Shown piece by piece: positions 40,527 to 51,081 of a DNA stretch of 64,000 nt. Source of the DNA: Lysinibacillus pakistanensis (GTDB lineage Bacteria; Bacillota; Bacilli; Bacillales_A; Planococcaceae); the NCBI GenBank assembly GCA_001312325.1, contig BBDJ01000011.1:1-64000 (forward strand), written 5' to 3'. The first letter of the stretch is position 1, and the number at the start of each line of letters is the position of its first letter. The notes beneath the pieces are model-generated. The model did no database searches and was not told the DNA's origin. It was given only the letters and a program-made list of their open reading frames with translations. A program made the position numbers and the translations under genes.

Positions 40527-41206
40527 TGATGGTGATTAAAGCGGCAATAGTTGAAGATCAAGAGATTTTAAGAAAAAGCTTAAAAATTGTGATTGAAAGT
40601 ATGTCTGACATTGAGATTGTTGGTACTGCGGAAAATGGAGCAAAGGCAATTGAGTTATGCGAAATGGAAAGCTTGATATTCTATTAATGGATATTCAAAT
40701 GCCAGTGATGGATGGTGTAAAGGCAACAGATGAAATAAAAAAAACGTTGGCCGCATATAAAAGTGATAATACTGACTACTTTCCAGGACGTTACTCACGT
40801 TTTGGATGCTTTAAACGCCGGTGCAGATGGTTATATATTAAAGGCTGTTGATCCAGAATTTTTAATTCAGGGAATTAAAATGGTGTATCATGGAGGTTCC
40901 CTCATTCCTCAACAATTAGCAAAAGAGGTGTTTGGTCAGATACAAATAAAGAAAAACGAGCATCCAGAACAGCTTGACGATAACCTTATAAATCATCCAT
41001 ATGATTTAAATAATCAAGAGTTAAAGGTTTTAAAATATTTAACCCAAGGACTATCCAATAAAGACATTTCAGAAATGATGTATCTTTCAATTGGAACTGT
41101 AAAAAACTATATTTCCATCATTTATTCGAAATTAAACGTTAGAAATAGATCTTCAGCTATTATTAAAGCAATGGAAGAGAGTCTTATAGCAGATAAGAAA
41201 CATTGA
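40526..41206 (+). CDS. NarL/LuxR-family response regulator, frameshifted
   Basis: About 225 residues after repair near 40665 and 40760. The receiver domain has acidic VEDQE, phosphoacceptor Asp in LLMDIQMPVMDG and Lys in YILKA. The C-terminal LuxR helix-turn-helix is GLSNKDISEMMYLSIGTVKN. It is the partner of the kinase upstream; likely target is the ABC transporter operon before it. Ends at a strong terminator. Confidence 0.88.
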
Positions 41207-41212
41207 AGTAAA

Positions 41213-41256
41213 AGAGTGTAGATAAAGTTCAACTGACTTTGTCTACGCTCTTTTTT
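41213..41256 (+). terminator. Strong terminator of the kinase/regulator operon
   Basis: AGAGTGTAGATAAAGT pairs with ACTTTGTCTACGCTCT (15 of 16) around a 7-base loop, followed by six T. Confidence 0.9.
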
Positions 41257-41533
41257 ATATTATCAGATTTAAATTTATGGTAAAAGCCACTTATTTTTAA
41301 AGAAGTAATATGTATTAGCCAAAGGTCATAAAATGTCGTTTTTTTTAGTGACTTGCTGGCACTACAGCATATTACCTTTCATTTGTAGAGTAATGAATAA
41401 GGGAGGTGGAAATACACAAGCTTAAATCCATTTCATAATAAGGATTGCTAAAAAAATGGCCTCACAATCATTTAAAAGCATGTATTGGATCATAAATTAA
41501 ATTACATTAGCAGAAAGGAATTAATAGAATTAG
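41257..41533. other. Intergenic stretch
   Basis: No gene supported. Presumably carries the promoter of the hydrolase at 41534. Confidence 0.4.
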
Positions 41534-42554
41534 ATGAAAAATATAAAGAAAATAATAAAATATATAGGAGTAATTATTATAAGTATACTGTTATTAGTAC
41601 TTTTTCGTCCCACATGGACTTCGAATATAAAAGGGGATAACAGTATTAGCGTTTTAGAACAAGTTAAGATTAATGGTACAAAACAGCAAATCATGATTAG
41701 AGGTCGTGATCAAAATAACCCGGTCATTATATATGTACACGGAGGACCGAGTGTGTCCGAAATTCCTTATGCCAAGTACGAAGACTTATTAGAAAAGGAT
41801 TTCACTGTCGTTAATTACGATCAAAGAGGAAGCGGCAAATCGTATCATTTTAATGAGGATTATTCTAACTTAACGGCAGATGTACTTGTAGAGGATTTAT
41901 TAGAACTTACGGATTATATTTCAAAACGATTTGGTAAAGAGAAAGTGATCTTAATAGGTCATTCTTACGGCACATATTTAGGAACAATGGCTGCTTATAA
42001 GGCTCCAGAAAAATATGAAGCCTATATTGGAATTGGTCAGGTGAGTAATATGCAAGAAAGTGAAATAGATAATTTGAATTCTACAATAAGTGAAGCGAAA
42101 AAAAGCCGGAAATACAGAAGATGTGAAGTACTTAGAAGGAATCGCTGAAAAAAATACATGCTGGAGAGTCAGTGGCTCCAAGAGGTTATGTAGGAAAGTA
42201 CGGCGGCGCTACAAGACTTATTAATATGTCAGATGGCGATATACTATTAAGTCGTGAATATAATTTGTTGGATTTTATTCGCTATAACAATGGAGTAGCT
42301 AAGACACAAGCACAACTTGTTAAAGAGATTTTTGATAAGCCACTACCTATGATAGTTACCAAACTTGAGTTACCCTTTTATTTTGTAATGGGTAAATACG
42401 ACGCTATGACTTCATATAATGCAGCAAAAAAATTATTTTGATGTAATGGAAGCGGATAAAAAAAGAATTTATTTCTTTTGAGCAATCAGCTCATTATCCA
42501 CTGTTTGAAGAGAAGGAAAAATTTTATAGATGGATGTGTGACACATTTAAATAG
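41534..42554 (+). CDS. Membrane-anchored alpha/beta hydrolase (proline iminopeptidase-like), frameshifted
   Basis: One N-terminal membrane helix (residues 5-25), then IYVHGGPSVSEIPYAKYEDL with the HGGP oxyanion motif, VVNYDQRGSGKS, and the nucleophile elbow GHSYGT. The second half, from 42150, covers the cap and the catalytic Asp region FVMGKYDAMTSYNAAKKYF; the His lies in SFEQSAHYPLFEE. Breaks occur near 42105, 42155, 42435 and 42465, mostly at A runs. About 338 residues. Substrate unknown. Confidence 0.8.
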
Positions 42555-42584
42555 GGCAGCTTAAATACATGCCTAAAATCTGGA

Positions 42585-42770
42585 ATGAAAATACTTTTCC
42601 TAACAAATAGAATTTACGACAAATGGAAAAATGATAATTTAAAGAGTAAAGAGGCTAATAGTTTCTTTTGTAGTTCGAAAAATGGTAAAGTGAAGGAAGT
42701 CTATGATAGAGAACATAAAATGCTCCGGACGCCTGAATTTAATAAGGAACTATCTTTATTTATTGGCTAG
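42585..42770 (+). CDS. Doubtful small open reading frame
   Basis: 61 codons, MKILFLTNRIYDKWKNDNLK to LSLFIG, without a convincing ribosome binding site. A terminator follows at 42807, which gives some support to a transcribed gene. Confidence 0.25.
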   Translation: MKILFLTNRIYDKWKNDNLKSKEANSFFCSSKNGKVKEVYDREHKMLRTPEFNKELSLFIG

Positions 42771-42806
42771 AATAATATGTAAGGTTTTATTAACAATCAA
42801 AAGTTT

Positions 42807-42842
42807 AACAGTCTATTATTCTTCGGAATAAGGACTGTTTTT
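42807..42842 (+). terminator. Terminator
   Basis: AACAGTC and GACTGTT form the outer stem with further inner pairing (TATT/AATA) and a TTCG tetraloop, followed by TTTTA. Confidence 0.65.
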
Positions 42843-43196
42843 ATGTAAAGAATTATTGTATTAGCTTGTGCCTATATTTTTGATGTTATATTCCAAAAAA
42901 AGTATATACATAATTCCTTCTTGCAAAGAAAAGCAGGAAAATGACTTTAACCTTTAACATTAGTTGATTAAGGAAATACATAGTGTTACTACTTTCATAA
43001 AAATAATTCTTTATCAGGAAATAGGGAGGCGTTCGTTTTATGGCGTTAATAACTATTTATCCTCTTGCTTAATATCATTTTGCGGAAAATATCGAATAAT
43101 CTTACTATTAAGAAGTCTCTAATCTAGATTTACTTTTATTTTGAAGGATGGTACACTTAGTTCTATCGGAAAACAATATATTGTGTTTGTTTTATT
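42843..43196. other. Upstream region of the riboswitch
   Basis: No gene supported. Must contain the promoter for the riboswitch and the nrd operon. Confidence 0.4.
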
Positions 43197-43350
43197 AAGG
43201 TACTACTATATGTAGTTTAATAGGGAAGTTCGGTGCAATACCGACGCTGTCCCCGCAACTGTAAAGCTGACGATGATTTAAGCCACTGTGCTTTCGCATG
43301 GGAAGGAAATCAGAGAATGAAGCAAAGCCAGGAGACCTGCCTATATAAAA
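43197..43350 (+). ncRNA. Cobalamin (B12) riboswitch
   Basis: Conserved blocks appear in the right order: TAATAGGGAA, TCGGTG...CCGAC, CCCCGCAACTGTAA and the B12 box AAGCCAGGAGACCTGCC near 43325-43342. This is the adenosylcobalamin-type aptamer. A terminator at 43423 follows, then the nrdH start at 43479. Known logic: B12 binding favours termination, so the genes downstream are shut off when B12 is plentiful. Confidence 0.95.
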
Positions 43351-43422
43351 CACAACAATCATTTCTTCGGGGATTAAGGAGTGGGGACGTAGCTATTTTT
43401 ATGTGTTTTTAACGTTTCCATT

Positions 43423-43460
43423 TTAAGCTATCTCTCTTTGAAGAGATAGCTTTTTATTTT
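43423..43460 (+). terminator. Riboswitch expression-platform terminator
   Basis: AGCTATCTCT and AGAGATAGCT form a perfect 10-bp stem with loop CTTTGA, followed by TTTTATTTT. It sits between the aptamer and the first gene of the operon. Confidence 0.9.
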
Positions 43461-43478
43461 ATGAAAAGAGGGATTTAT

Positions 43479-43704
43479 ATGAAACTTTATACAAAAACAA
43501 TTTGTCCTAAATGTCTTTGGGTAAAATCTGAATTACATCGAGTAGGAATTGAAGCGGAAATTGTAAATATTGATCATGATGAAAAAGCAAAGCAAACTAT
43601 TATAGATGCAGGCTTTTTTAAGCGTGCCAGTACTTGAATATAATGAGACATTTATAGGAGATGCTAAGGAAATTGTTTCTCAAATCGAGCTGATTTCACT
43701 ATGA
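43479..43704 (+). CDS. nrdH: Glutaredoxin-like NrdH, frameshifted
   Basis: About 74 residues starting MKLYTKTICPKCLWVKSELH after AGAGGG. The redox pair is CPKC. With one T removed near 43616 it reads LSVPVLEYN, giving the cis-Pro of the thioredoxin fold. NrdH-type proteins reduce class Ib ribonucleotide reductase. Its stop overlaps the nrdI start. It could also be a generic glutaredoxin, but the operon settles the role. Confidence 0.85.
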
Positions 43705-44061
43705 TTATTTATGCTAGTCGTACAGGTAATGTCCGAAATGTTGTCTCAAAATTAAAGGGGAAATCAATGGAGCTGTCTGAGGAATTACTGTTGAGTGAGC
43801 CCTACCTTTTAATAACATACACAGACGGATTAGGTGATATCCCTGCAAAGGTAGCTCGTTTTTTTAGAACAAAACGGGAATTACTGTAAGGGAGTAGTTG
43901 TAAGCGGCAACAGTAATTTCGGACATACAGTATTTGGCGCTGCTGGCGAGAAAATTGCAGCAAAGTATCATGTGCCTCTAGTGCGTAAATTAGATTTACG
44001 AGGAAATCAAACTGATTATGATGCAATACAAACGTTTTATGAAATGAGGGTCATCGCGTGA
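43701..44061 (+). CDS. nrdI: NrdI flavodoxin, frameshifted
   Basis: About 120 residues. N-terminal IIYASRTGNVRNVVSKL is the FMN phosphate loop, followed by LITYTDGLGDIPAKVARFL and, after a 7-T run near 43863, VVVSGNSNFGHTVFGAAG. NrdI supplies the oxidant that builds the dimanganese-tyrosyl cofactor in NrdF. The stop overlaps the nrdE GTG start by four bases. Confidence 0.92.
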
Positions 44062-46152
44062 AAACATATTTAAAGCTTAATAATGATGTACTGAATCGTT
44101 ATAGTACAACAGGTCAATTAGAGTTAGAAAAGGATCGAGAAGCAACACGCCGCTACTTTTTAGAATATGTAAACGTGCGTCTACGTTACTTTATTGATAT
44201 TGAAGAAAAAATCCGTTATTTAGTCGATGAGGGTTATTATGAAAAAGCATTTATCGATATGTATGAGATGGAATTTATTAAAAAGCTATACAAAAAGGCA
44301 TATGATTATCATTTCCGTTTTCCATCCTTTATGAGTGCAAGTAAATTTTACGATAGTTATGCCATGAAGAGTCGTGATGGGGAAGAAATTTTAGAAAAAT
44401 ATGAGGACCGTATTGTTATTATTGCTTTGTACTTAGCACAAGGCGACACAATATTAGCAGAACGCTCTGTTGAAGCGATGATGGAAGCGTATCAGCCGGC
44501 AACTCCAACGGCATTAAATAGTGGAAAGAAAGCACGTGGAGAACTAGTAAGCTGCTTTAAATTATCAATGGATGACTCTATGAATAGTATTGCTGAAAAT
44601 ATAGGGTATTGTTTGGAGCTATCACGCCTTGGTGGTGGAGTTGGAGTAAACTTAACAGATTTACGTCCTTTAGGAGATCCAATTAAAGAAATTCTAAATC
44701 GTGCAAGTGGTGTAATCCCAGTAGCAAAACTATTAGAAAATTCTTTCAGTTATTCCAATCAGCTTGGACAACGAAATGGCTCGGGCGTAGTCTATCTAAA
44801 TATTTTTCATGCTGATATAGAAAATTTTATTTCATCCAAAAAACCAAATGCTGATGATAAAATTCGTCTCGCAACTCTATCAACAGGCATTATAATACCA
44901 AGTATTTTCTTTGAACTTATGAAACGTGATAAAGATATTGTATTGTTTAGTCCTTATGATATTTTTAAAGAATATGGTAAACGTATGTCTGAAATTTCAA
45001 TTACAGAAATGTATTACGAGTTGCTAGATAATCAGAAAATTCGTAAAATAAAGCGCTTGAATGCTCGTAAGCTTTATACAGAGGTAAAAAAAAGCGCAAT
45101 TTGAATCGGGCTATCCATTTGAAATTTTTGATGATAATGTCAATAACGTGCATCCGCTTAAAAATATTGGTCGTGTGAAAATGTCAAATTTATGTACAGA
45201 AATCTTGCAAGTTCAAGAAACAAGTATTATTACTGACCAAGATGTGCCGAATGAATATGGGCTAGATGTATCCTGTAACTTAGGTTCAATTGATATCCAT
45301 GCAGCAAGCAAGGTAAATAATTTTGAAACATTAATCGATACAGCTATGCATCTATTAACAAATGTGTCACAAATGACGAACATCAAGAATGTACCACCTG
45401 TTGCAAAAGCAAATAAATTAATGCATTCAGTAGGGCTTGGTTGTATGAATCTCCACGGTCATCTTGTTACTGAGGGAATCATGTATGGCTCAAAGGATTC
45501 CATTGATTTTATGGACTATTTTATGGAGGCGATGAATTATTATTCACTCAAATCTTCAATGGTGATGGCAAAAGAAAGAGGCGAAACATTCTACCGATTT
45601 GAGGAAAGTGATTATGCTTCAGGTATTTACTTTAATCAATATATAAATAAAACAGAGGATGAGCTGTCACCTGGTGTCCTAAAAGCGCTTGGAAATATTC
45701 CGATCATAACAGCAAAAATGTGGGAGAATTTAAAGCAGGATGTTATGCAATATGGGTTATTTCATTCATATCGTTTGGCCATTGCACCTACTGGAAGTAT
45801 TTCTTACATCCGTAGCTGTACGGCTTCTATTGCTCCTTGTACAGAGCGCGTAGAGGTACGTGATTATGCGGATAGCCGAACAATTTATCCAATGCCACAT
45901 TTAACAAATGAAAACAGTCATTTATATGTAGAAGCATACGATATTGATCCATATGACTTAATCGATTTATATGCAGCTTCTCAAAAACATGTTGACCAAG
46001 GCATTTCGATGACGCTTTATGTAACTGACAATTGGACTACAGAACAATTGGCGAAAGTATACATTTATGCATGGACAAAGGGCATTAAGTCCGTTTACTA
46101 TGTTCGCCAACGTTTACAAAGCTTAGAGGAGTGTGTAGCATGTCAAATATAA
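44058..46152 (+). CDS. nrdE: Class Ib ribonucleotide reductase large subunit, frameshifted
   Basis: GTG start at 44058. About 697 residues after repair of one 7-A run near 45088. Catalytic features: the reducible Cys in GELVSCFKL, Asn and Cys in MSNLCTEI, the thiyl-radical Cys in DVSCNLGSID, and the C-terminal redox pair in EECVACQI. The N-terminal cone for ATP/dATP regulation is short, as in class Ib. It converts ribonucleoside diphosphates to deoxy forms with NrdF. Overlaps nrdF by 13 bases. Confidence 0.95.
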
Positions 46153-47109
46153 TATATGAGGCAGTCAATTGGAATAAGGCAACGAGTGAACTTGCACAAA
46201 TATTTTGGGACCAGCAATGGAAGCAAATTTGGTTTCCTGAAGAAATTGCGGTCAGCAAAGATATTAAACAGTGGAAAGGCTTTGAGCATCAAGACACATA
46301 TAAAAAAAGTATTCGCAGGATTAACGTTACTGGATACCGTCCAAACAAATATAGGGATGAATCGTGTGGCCGCTTATACAGACGATTTACAGGAGAAGGC
46401 GGTCCTAACTGTTTTTGATGCATTTGAGGCCATCCATGCTAAATCCTATTCTTATATATTCACAACGCTTTGTACAAACGAAGAAATAGATGAGCTATTT
46501 GAATGGGTTAAGAAAAATGAGTTTCTGCAATATAAGGCCAATAAAATTGCAGACATTTATAATAGTATTGAAGAAAACAATCCAGAAAGCTTATGGAAAG
46601 CGATGTTCTCTTCCGTTATGCTTGAATCTTTCCTTTTCTATTCTGGCTTTTTCTACCCGCTATACTTAGGAGGACAAGGCTTCCTACGAAACAGTGCTGA
46701 AATTATTTCGCTTATTTTACGCGACGAATCCATCCATGGTGTCGCAGTTGGATTTTTTGCTCAAAATCTATTCAAGAAATTTTCAAAAGAAAAACAAGAA
46801 GAGCTACATTTATGGGGCTATGAATTATTACTAGATTTATATCAAAATGAAATGAAATATACGGATGATATTTATGCGGAAACAGGATTATCTCCTGAAG
46901 TCAAAGCCTATGTACGCTATAATGCTAATAAAGCATTAATGAATGTCGGCTTTGAATCAATGTTCCCAGAAGAAGAAGTCAATCCTATTGTGATGAATGG
47001 TATTCGTAATGAAGGCTCCACATATGACTTCTTTTCACAAAAGGGCTCGACTTATGCAAAGGCAAAAGTAGCACCGATTACAGACGACACATTTAATTTT
47101 AATCGTTAA
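46140..47109 (+). CDS. nrdF: Class Ib ribonucleotide reductase small subunit, frameshifted
   Basis: About 322 residues; break at a 7-A run near 46303. Metal ligands are visible: Asp in SKDIKQW, Glu and His in EAIHAKSYSY, Glu in SVMLESFLFYSG, and Glu and His in RDESIHG. The radical Tyr is in AKSYS. C-terminal tail FNFNR is shorter than usual for tail binding to NrdE but keeps the terminal charged character. Activated by NrdI with manganese. Confidence 0.95.
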
Positions 47110-47121
47110 GGATGAAAAATA

Positions 47122-47559
47122 ATGAACTTAGACGTAAAAATCAAAAGAATACATGCTGATGCAATGCTTCCGATGCAGGCCAATCCAGGTGATGCTGGAA
47201 TGGATCTTTATTCAATTGAGGCAGCAGAGATACCAGCAGGACAAGCTAAACTAATTAAAACAGGCTTACAAATTGAATTACCAAAAGGAACGGAAGCTCA
47301 AATTCGTCCAAGAAGCGGACTAGCATTAAAACATAGTATAACAGTTCTAAATAGTCCTGGTACAATTGATGAAGGCTACAGAGGCGAAATAGGCGTTATC
47401 TTAATCAATCATGGTAAAGAAGCATTTATAGTAGAAAAGTCAATGCGTATCGCGCAAATGGTCATTCAGCTTGTGCCAACAATTCAACTACTAGAAGTAA
47501 ATGAATTATCGCCTACTGTTCGTGGAACGTCTGGGTTTGGGGCGAGTGGTGTAAAATAA
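47122..47559 (+). CDS. dut: dUTP diphosphatase
   Basis: Intact, 145 residues, all five motifs: [40 protein letters not shown] and [10 protein letters not shown] at the C-terminus. Trimeric dUTPase hydrolyses dUTP to dUMP, keeping uracil out of DNA and feeding dTMP synthesis. It is last in the nrd operon, 13 bases after nrdF, and so is also under the B12 riboswitch. Confidence 0.95.
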   Translation: MNLDVKIKRIHADAMLPMQANPGDAGMDLYSIEAAEIPAGQAKLIKTGLQIELPKGTEAQIRPRSGLALKHSITVLNSPGTIDEGYRGEIGVILINHGKEAFIVEKSMRIAQMVIQLVPTIQLLEVNELSPTVRGTSGFGASGVK

Positions 47560-47594
47560 GGTTATTTAAATTTTGAAAGAAATTCTATAACTGA

Positions 47595-47636
47595 AAAGGA
47601 ATTAGGTTCGGTATAATACTGAACTTAATTCTTTTT
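47595..47636 (+). terminator. Terminator of the nrd-dut operon
   Basis: AAAAGGAATTAGGTTCGGT pairs with ACTGAACTTAATTCTTTTT with a few wobbles, followed by a T run. Confidence 0.8.
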
Positions 47637-47655
47637 GCATTGCCATCATAAACAA

Positions 47656-47700
47656 TGCAACCATCTAGCATCGATAAAATATAAATAGCAGATGGTTGCA
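47656..47700. other. Inverted repeat in intergenic region
   Basis: TGCAACCATCT and AGATGGTTGCA form a perfect 11-bp stem around 23 bases. It lies between the operon terminator and a second isolated terminator at 47816, in about 470 bases with no gene. Confidence 0.5.
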
Positions 47701-47815
47701 TCGTACTATAGGCTACTGAACGTCACATGTGATTTAGAAGAACAACATAAATTTTATAAGGATACCTGTTTTCATAGTTTGTTGAAATTATTAAAATAGC
47801 AGAAGTGAGTTTATC

Positions 47816-47857
47816 ACCCGATAGTTAGATAAGAAATCTAACTATCGGGTTTTTTTA
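47816..47857 (+). terminator. Isolated perfect terminator
   Basis: ACCCGATAGTTAGAT and ATCTAACTATCGGGT form a 15-bp perfect stem with a 5-base loop and seven T. No protein-coding gene precedes it after 47559. Confidence 0.85.
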
Positions 47858-48029
47858 TGACGTATGTAAGTATTACCACCAATGAAGAAAAGAAAAGACG
47901 TTTTTCGCATATTTTAGTTCCAAGATGCAGCCTAATTAATTTGTTGATTATCAATAAAAATATATTGATTTTTGATAAAATATTTTATATTCTTCTAACA
48001 AGAGTTTGAAGTTAGTCCTATTGAGGTGA

Positions 48030-48809
48030 ATGAATTTGAAGAGTTTTTTTTAAAGATTTAGCTTACTTTATTTATCATCAATCATTATCTTGTATTTTCC
48101 CTGTTGTTATATTTATGACACTTGCACTTTCAAACGCAATCCAAATACCTGGCATATCAAGATACGACTTTATATTAATCATTTGTCTTTTTGCACAATA
48201 TCTTATGTATAAATTTAAATTGGAATCAAAAGATGAATTGAAAGTTATTTTTCTATTTCATATGATTGGGCTTGTACTAGAAATATATAAAGTGAATTTT
48301 AACTCTTGGTCATATCCAGAAGAAGCGTGGACAAAAATTTGGGGTGTGCCTTTATATAGTGGTTTTATGTATGCAAGTGTGGCAAGCTATATTTGTCAAG
48401 CCTGGCGCAGGTTTGATTTAGCAATCGTTAACTGGCCAAAGAGTTATTTTGCAATCCTACTTGGAGCTATGATTTACTTAAATTTTTTTTACCCATCATT
48501 TTATTTATGATTTTCGATGGCTTTTAATGGCTGCTCTTTTTATTGTATTCTACCGTACGATTGTCAAATTTACAGTGCGCAAAAAAAATTTATAAAATGC
48601 CGATCGTTATATCATTCTTTTTAATTGGATTTTTCATTTGGGTAGCCGAAAATATTGCAACGTTCTTTGGGGCATGGTCTTATCCCAATCAAGAAATTTC
48701 ATGGGAAATCGTCCATTTTGGTAAAATAAGCTCTTGGTTTTTACTTGTTGTGATAAGCATCATGATTGTTGCGCAGCTTAAATTATTCTATCGAAATACG
48801 GTAGAGTGA
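48030..48809 (+). CDS. DUF817-family membrane protein, frameshifted
   Basis: About 258 residues from ATG 48030 after TTGAGGTG. Roughly eight hydrophobic segments. IWGVPLYSGFMYASVASYIC, followed by a second W-S-Y-P in GAWSYPNQEISWE, is the pattern of DUF817 proteins. Breaks at T or A runs near 48043, 48490 and 48585. Function unknown for the family. Confidence 0.8.
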
Positions 48810-49049
48810 AAGCAATATTGATTATCTATTGAAAATCTTATGCTTTTCATGTTGTCGAAAAATTATTAGGTCAATGACATGAAGAGATGGCTGTCAGCTT
48901 TCGCACAATTATCTTGCACCCTTAGAGAAGGCTGGAAATCATTGCATACCACATTTTATTAGAAGAGGCACTTATCTGTTCAACTTGCAAAGACAAAATC
49001 AAAATCCACTGCATTCAGCAAATATGCTTAGTACAGTGGATTATGATTG

Positions 49050-50001
49050 TTATGGAGACTTTAATAACGTTTGAATTAACCATTTACTGTTTTCTGAAAT
49101 GGACAATTCTGTGTTTTCAAGTCCTTCTACCATAAGGTGAATAAAAGCTTTCGCAGCAAAATTAATAAATTTATCTTTTCTATAAAGAAGTACAATTTCT
49201 CTTATTAAGGGAGGATTGCATATAGGGCGCTCACAAATTGCAGTCGATGGATGTAAATTACAAAGTGTTTTGGAAATAATTGTTGCCCCAACATTTTGTT
49301 CTACTAATTTAAAAATAGCGTCTATACTTGCTGTCTCTATCTTAGGCTTGACATGAAGCTTTTCTTTATGAGCCGCACTATCAATTACTTTTCTACATTG
49401 GTGAATTGTTGGAAATAATATAAGTGGGAGCTCTAAAATATCCTGAAAAGGTATTGTATTAGAAGCTGCTAATGGATGATTGCTATGAGCCACAAACCGT
49501 AGTTCCTCTGTAAATAAGGGAATGATTTTAAGCTGCTCCTCCTCATAATCGAAATACTCTTGTTTATAGGAAATAGCAAAATCAATTTTATTGTCTTTGA
49601 ATTGTTTTAGCACATCATCCGAGCTATTTATGCAGACTTGCACATCTGGATATTCCAGATGATAGTCTAACAAATAATCCGACACTAAATTTGTTAATTC
49701 ACCAGGTAAAGTTCCAATAACTAATTTCCCTGCTTTTACCTCCTTAAGCTCAATAATTTGGTTTGTTGTATTGTCAATGGCTCGAAATATATGGGTACAT
49801 TGCTCATACAAAATTTTACCAGCATCTGTAATAGCTATTTTTTTTCCCTAGACGATCGAAAAGTGGGATGCCAAGTTCATTTTCTAATACTTTAATTTGA
49901 TGGCTTAACGTAGGCTGAGAAATATTCAATTTTTCGGCAGCCTTTGTAAAATGAAGCTCCCTACACAGTATTAAAAAATACTCAAGCTGTCGTATTTCCA
50001 T
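49050..50001 (-). CDS. LysR-family regulator, frameshifted
   Basis: N-terminal winged helix MEIRQLEYFLILCRELHFTK, AAEKLNISQPTLSHQIKVL; the effector domain follows from the break near 49850 and ends TLLKSP. About 315 residues. It has no obvious divergent target gene: upstream lies repeat locus C. The effector is unknown. Confidence 0.85.
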
Positions 50002-50030
50002 ATTCGTACCTTCTTTTATCTTTATTCAGC

Positions 50031-50268
50031 AGAATACTTCCACCTCTAAAGGTGGTGAGATGAATGTGGTTTTTTCCTATTCAGTGGCGTGCAAACGTCC
50101 TCTGAAATAGCAGAACTCAGTCTAAGAGCACCACGACCTGTGGCAACGACTGAGTGACCAACATCATGCTGGTCCAAAGCCCCTGGCGGATATCACGGAT
50201 TTTGAAGAGGAGCTTTTTGAGCGAGCTCAAAAAAATCCGGACGCAATTACGTTGGGACGTAATTGATT
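50031..50268. repeat. Mosaic intergenic repeat, locus C
   Basis: 50031-50090 resembles 28602-28660 (ACTTCCACCTCTAAAGGTGG, a near palindrome). 50183-50268 has GGCGGATATCACGGATTTT, then GAGCTC-type palindromic sequence, CCGGACGCAATTACG and GACGTAATTGATT, resembling parts of 51612-51680 and 39206-39290. No coding sequence from 50002 to 50339. Confidence 0.6.
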
Positions 50269-50339
50269 AAATAAATTTCTTCTATTATAGCATTCTTCAT
50301 TTAGAGAAATGTATTAAAGTATGGAGGAGCTTATGTTAT

Positions 50340-50969
50340 CTAATCATTAGGATCATTTGGTAATGTACTAGCGTAACTAAAAATGTGTTCGAGAGCTTTC
50401 TTAGTAACTGGCATAAAATAATTTAGTAATAGTCCTCCAAAACAAACGGTTAATAAAGTTCCAATGCCGATTGGTCCATGTAAAATCATAGCCATTATTA
50501 AGAATACAAGGTAAATGAATGTCCTTGCCAAAAATATATTGGTTCTAGTTAATTTTTGGATGATGAATGTTAATCGGTCTACGGGGATTGGAGCAAAATT
50601 TGTCTGCAAATAAGTTGCCGTTCCCAAACTGATGACTACTAAGCCGATACTAAAATAGACAATTTTGCTGTACCATAACTCGGGTGTTACAAAATTATGC
50701 AATAAGAGCAGCCACATATCAATTCCTATACCCGTGATCAATGCTGTTAGCAACCCCAAAACTTCTGGCCTTTGTTTTTGTAAAAGTGAATTACAATTTA
50801 CTATTATTAAAGCGATTATTACCTCCCAGCTACCCACCGTAAGTCCTACACTTTTGGACAGCCCTACTAATAGGGCATCAAAAGGTGAGGTCCCTAAATC
50901 TGATTGTATTGTCAAAGAAATACCCAAGGTTAATAGTAATATTCCTACTACATAAAAGATATATTTCAT
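50340..50969 (-). CDS. YczE-family integral membrane protein
   Basis: Intact, 209 residues, about six membrane segments. The N-terminal LGISLTIQSDLGTSPFDALL and later NFAPIPVDRL are conserved in YczE/YyaS-type proteins, which are distantly related to YitT. In B. subtilis YczE is needed for bacillaene/surfactin-type product formation by an unknown mechanism. Divergent from the MarR regulator at 51082 with operators between. Confidence 0.85.
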   Translation of the reverse strand: MKYIFYVVGILLLTLGISLTIQSDLGTSPFDALLVGLSKSVGLTVGSWEVIIALIIVNCNSLLQKQRPEVLGLLTALITGIGIDMWLLLLHNFVTPELWYSKIVYFSIGLVVISLGTATYLQTNFAPIPVDRLTFIIQKLTRTNIFLARTFIYLVFLIMAMILHGPIGIGTLLTVCFGGLLLNYFMPVTKKALEHIFSYASTLPNDPND

Positions 50970-50999
50970 TGCTCTTTACCTCTTTATCATTACTCTTTT

Positions 51000-51064
51000 T
51001 GTTGTAAATACAACAAAATCGGTTATATTAAATATATTCCTTTTTTATTGTATTTACAACAAAA
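51000..51064. promoter_or_regulatory. Paired MarR operator palindromes
   Basis: TTGTTGTA-AA-TACAACAA near 51000 and the related TTGTATTTACAACAA near 51049 flank the divergent promoters. Dyads of this size match MarR-family binding sites and would let the regulator control both itself and the YczE gene. Confidence 0.7.
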
Positions 51065-51081
51065 AATGTGAGGAGATAGTG

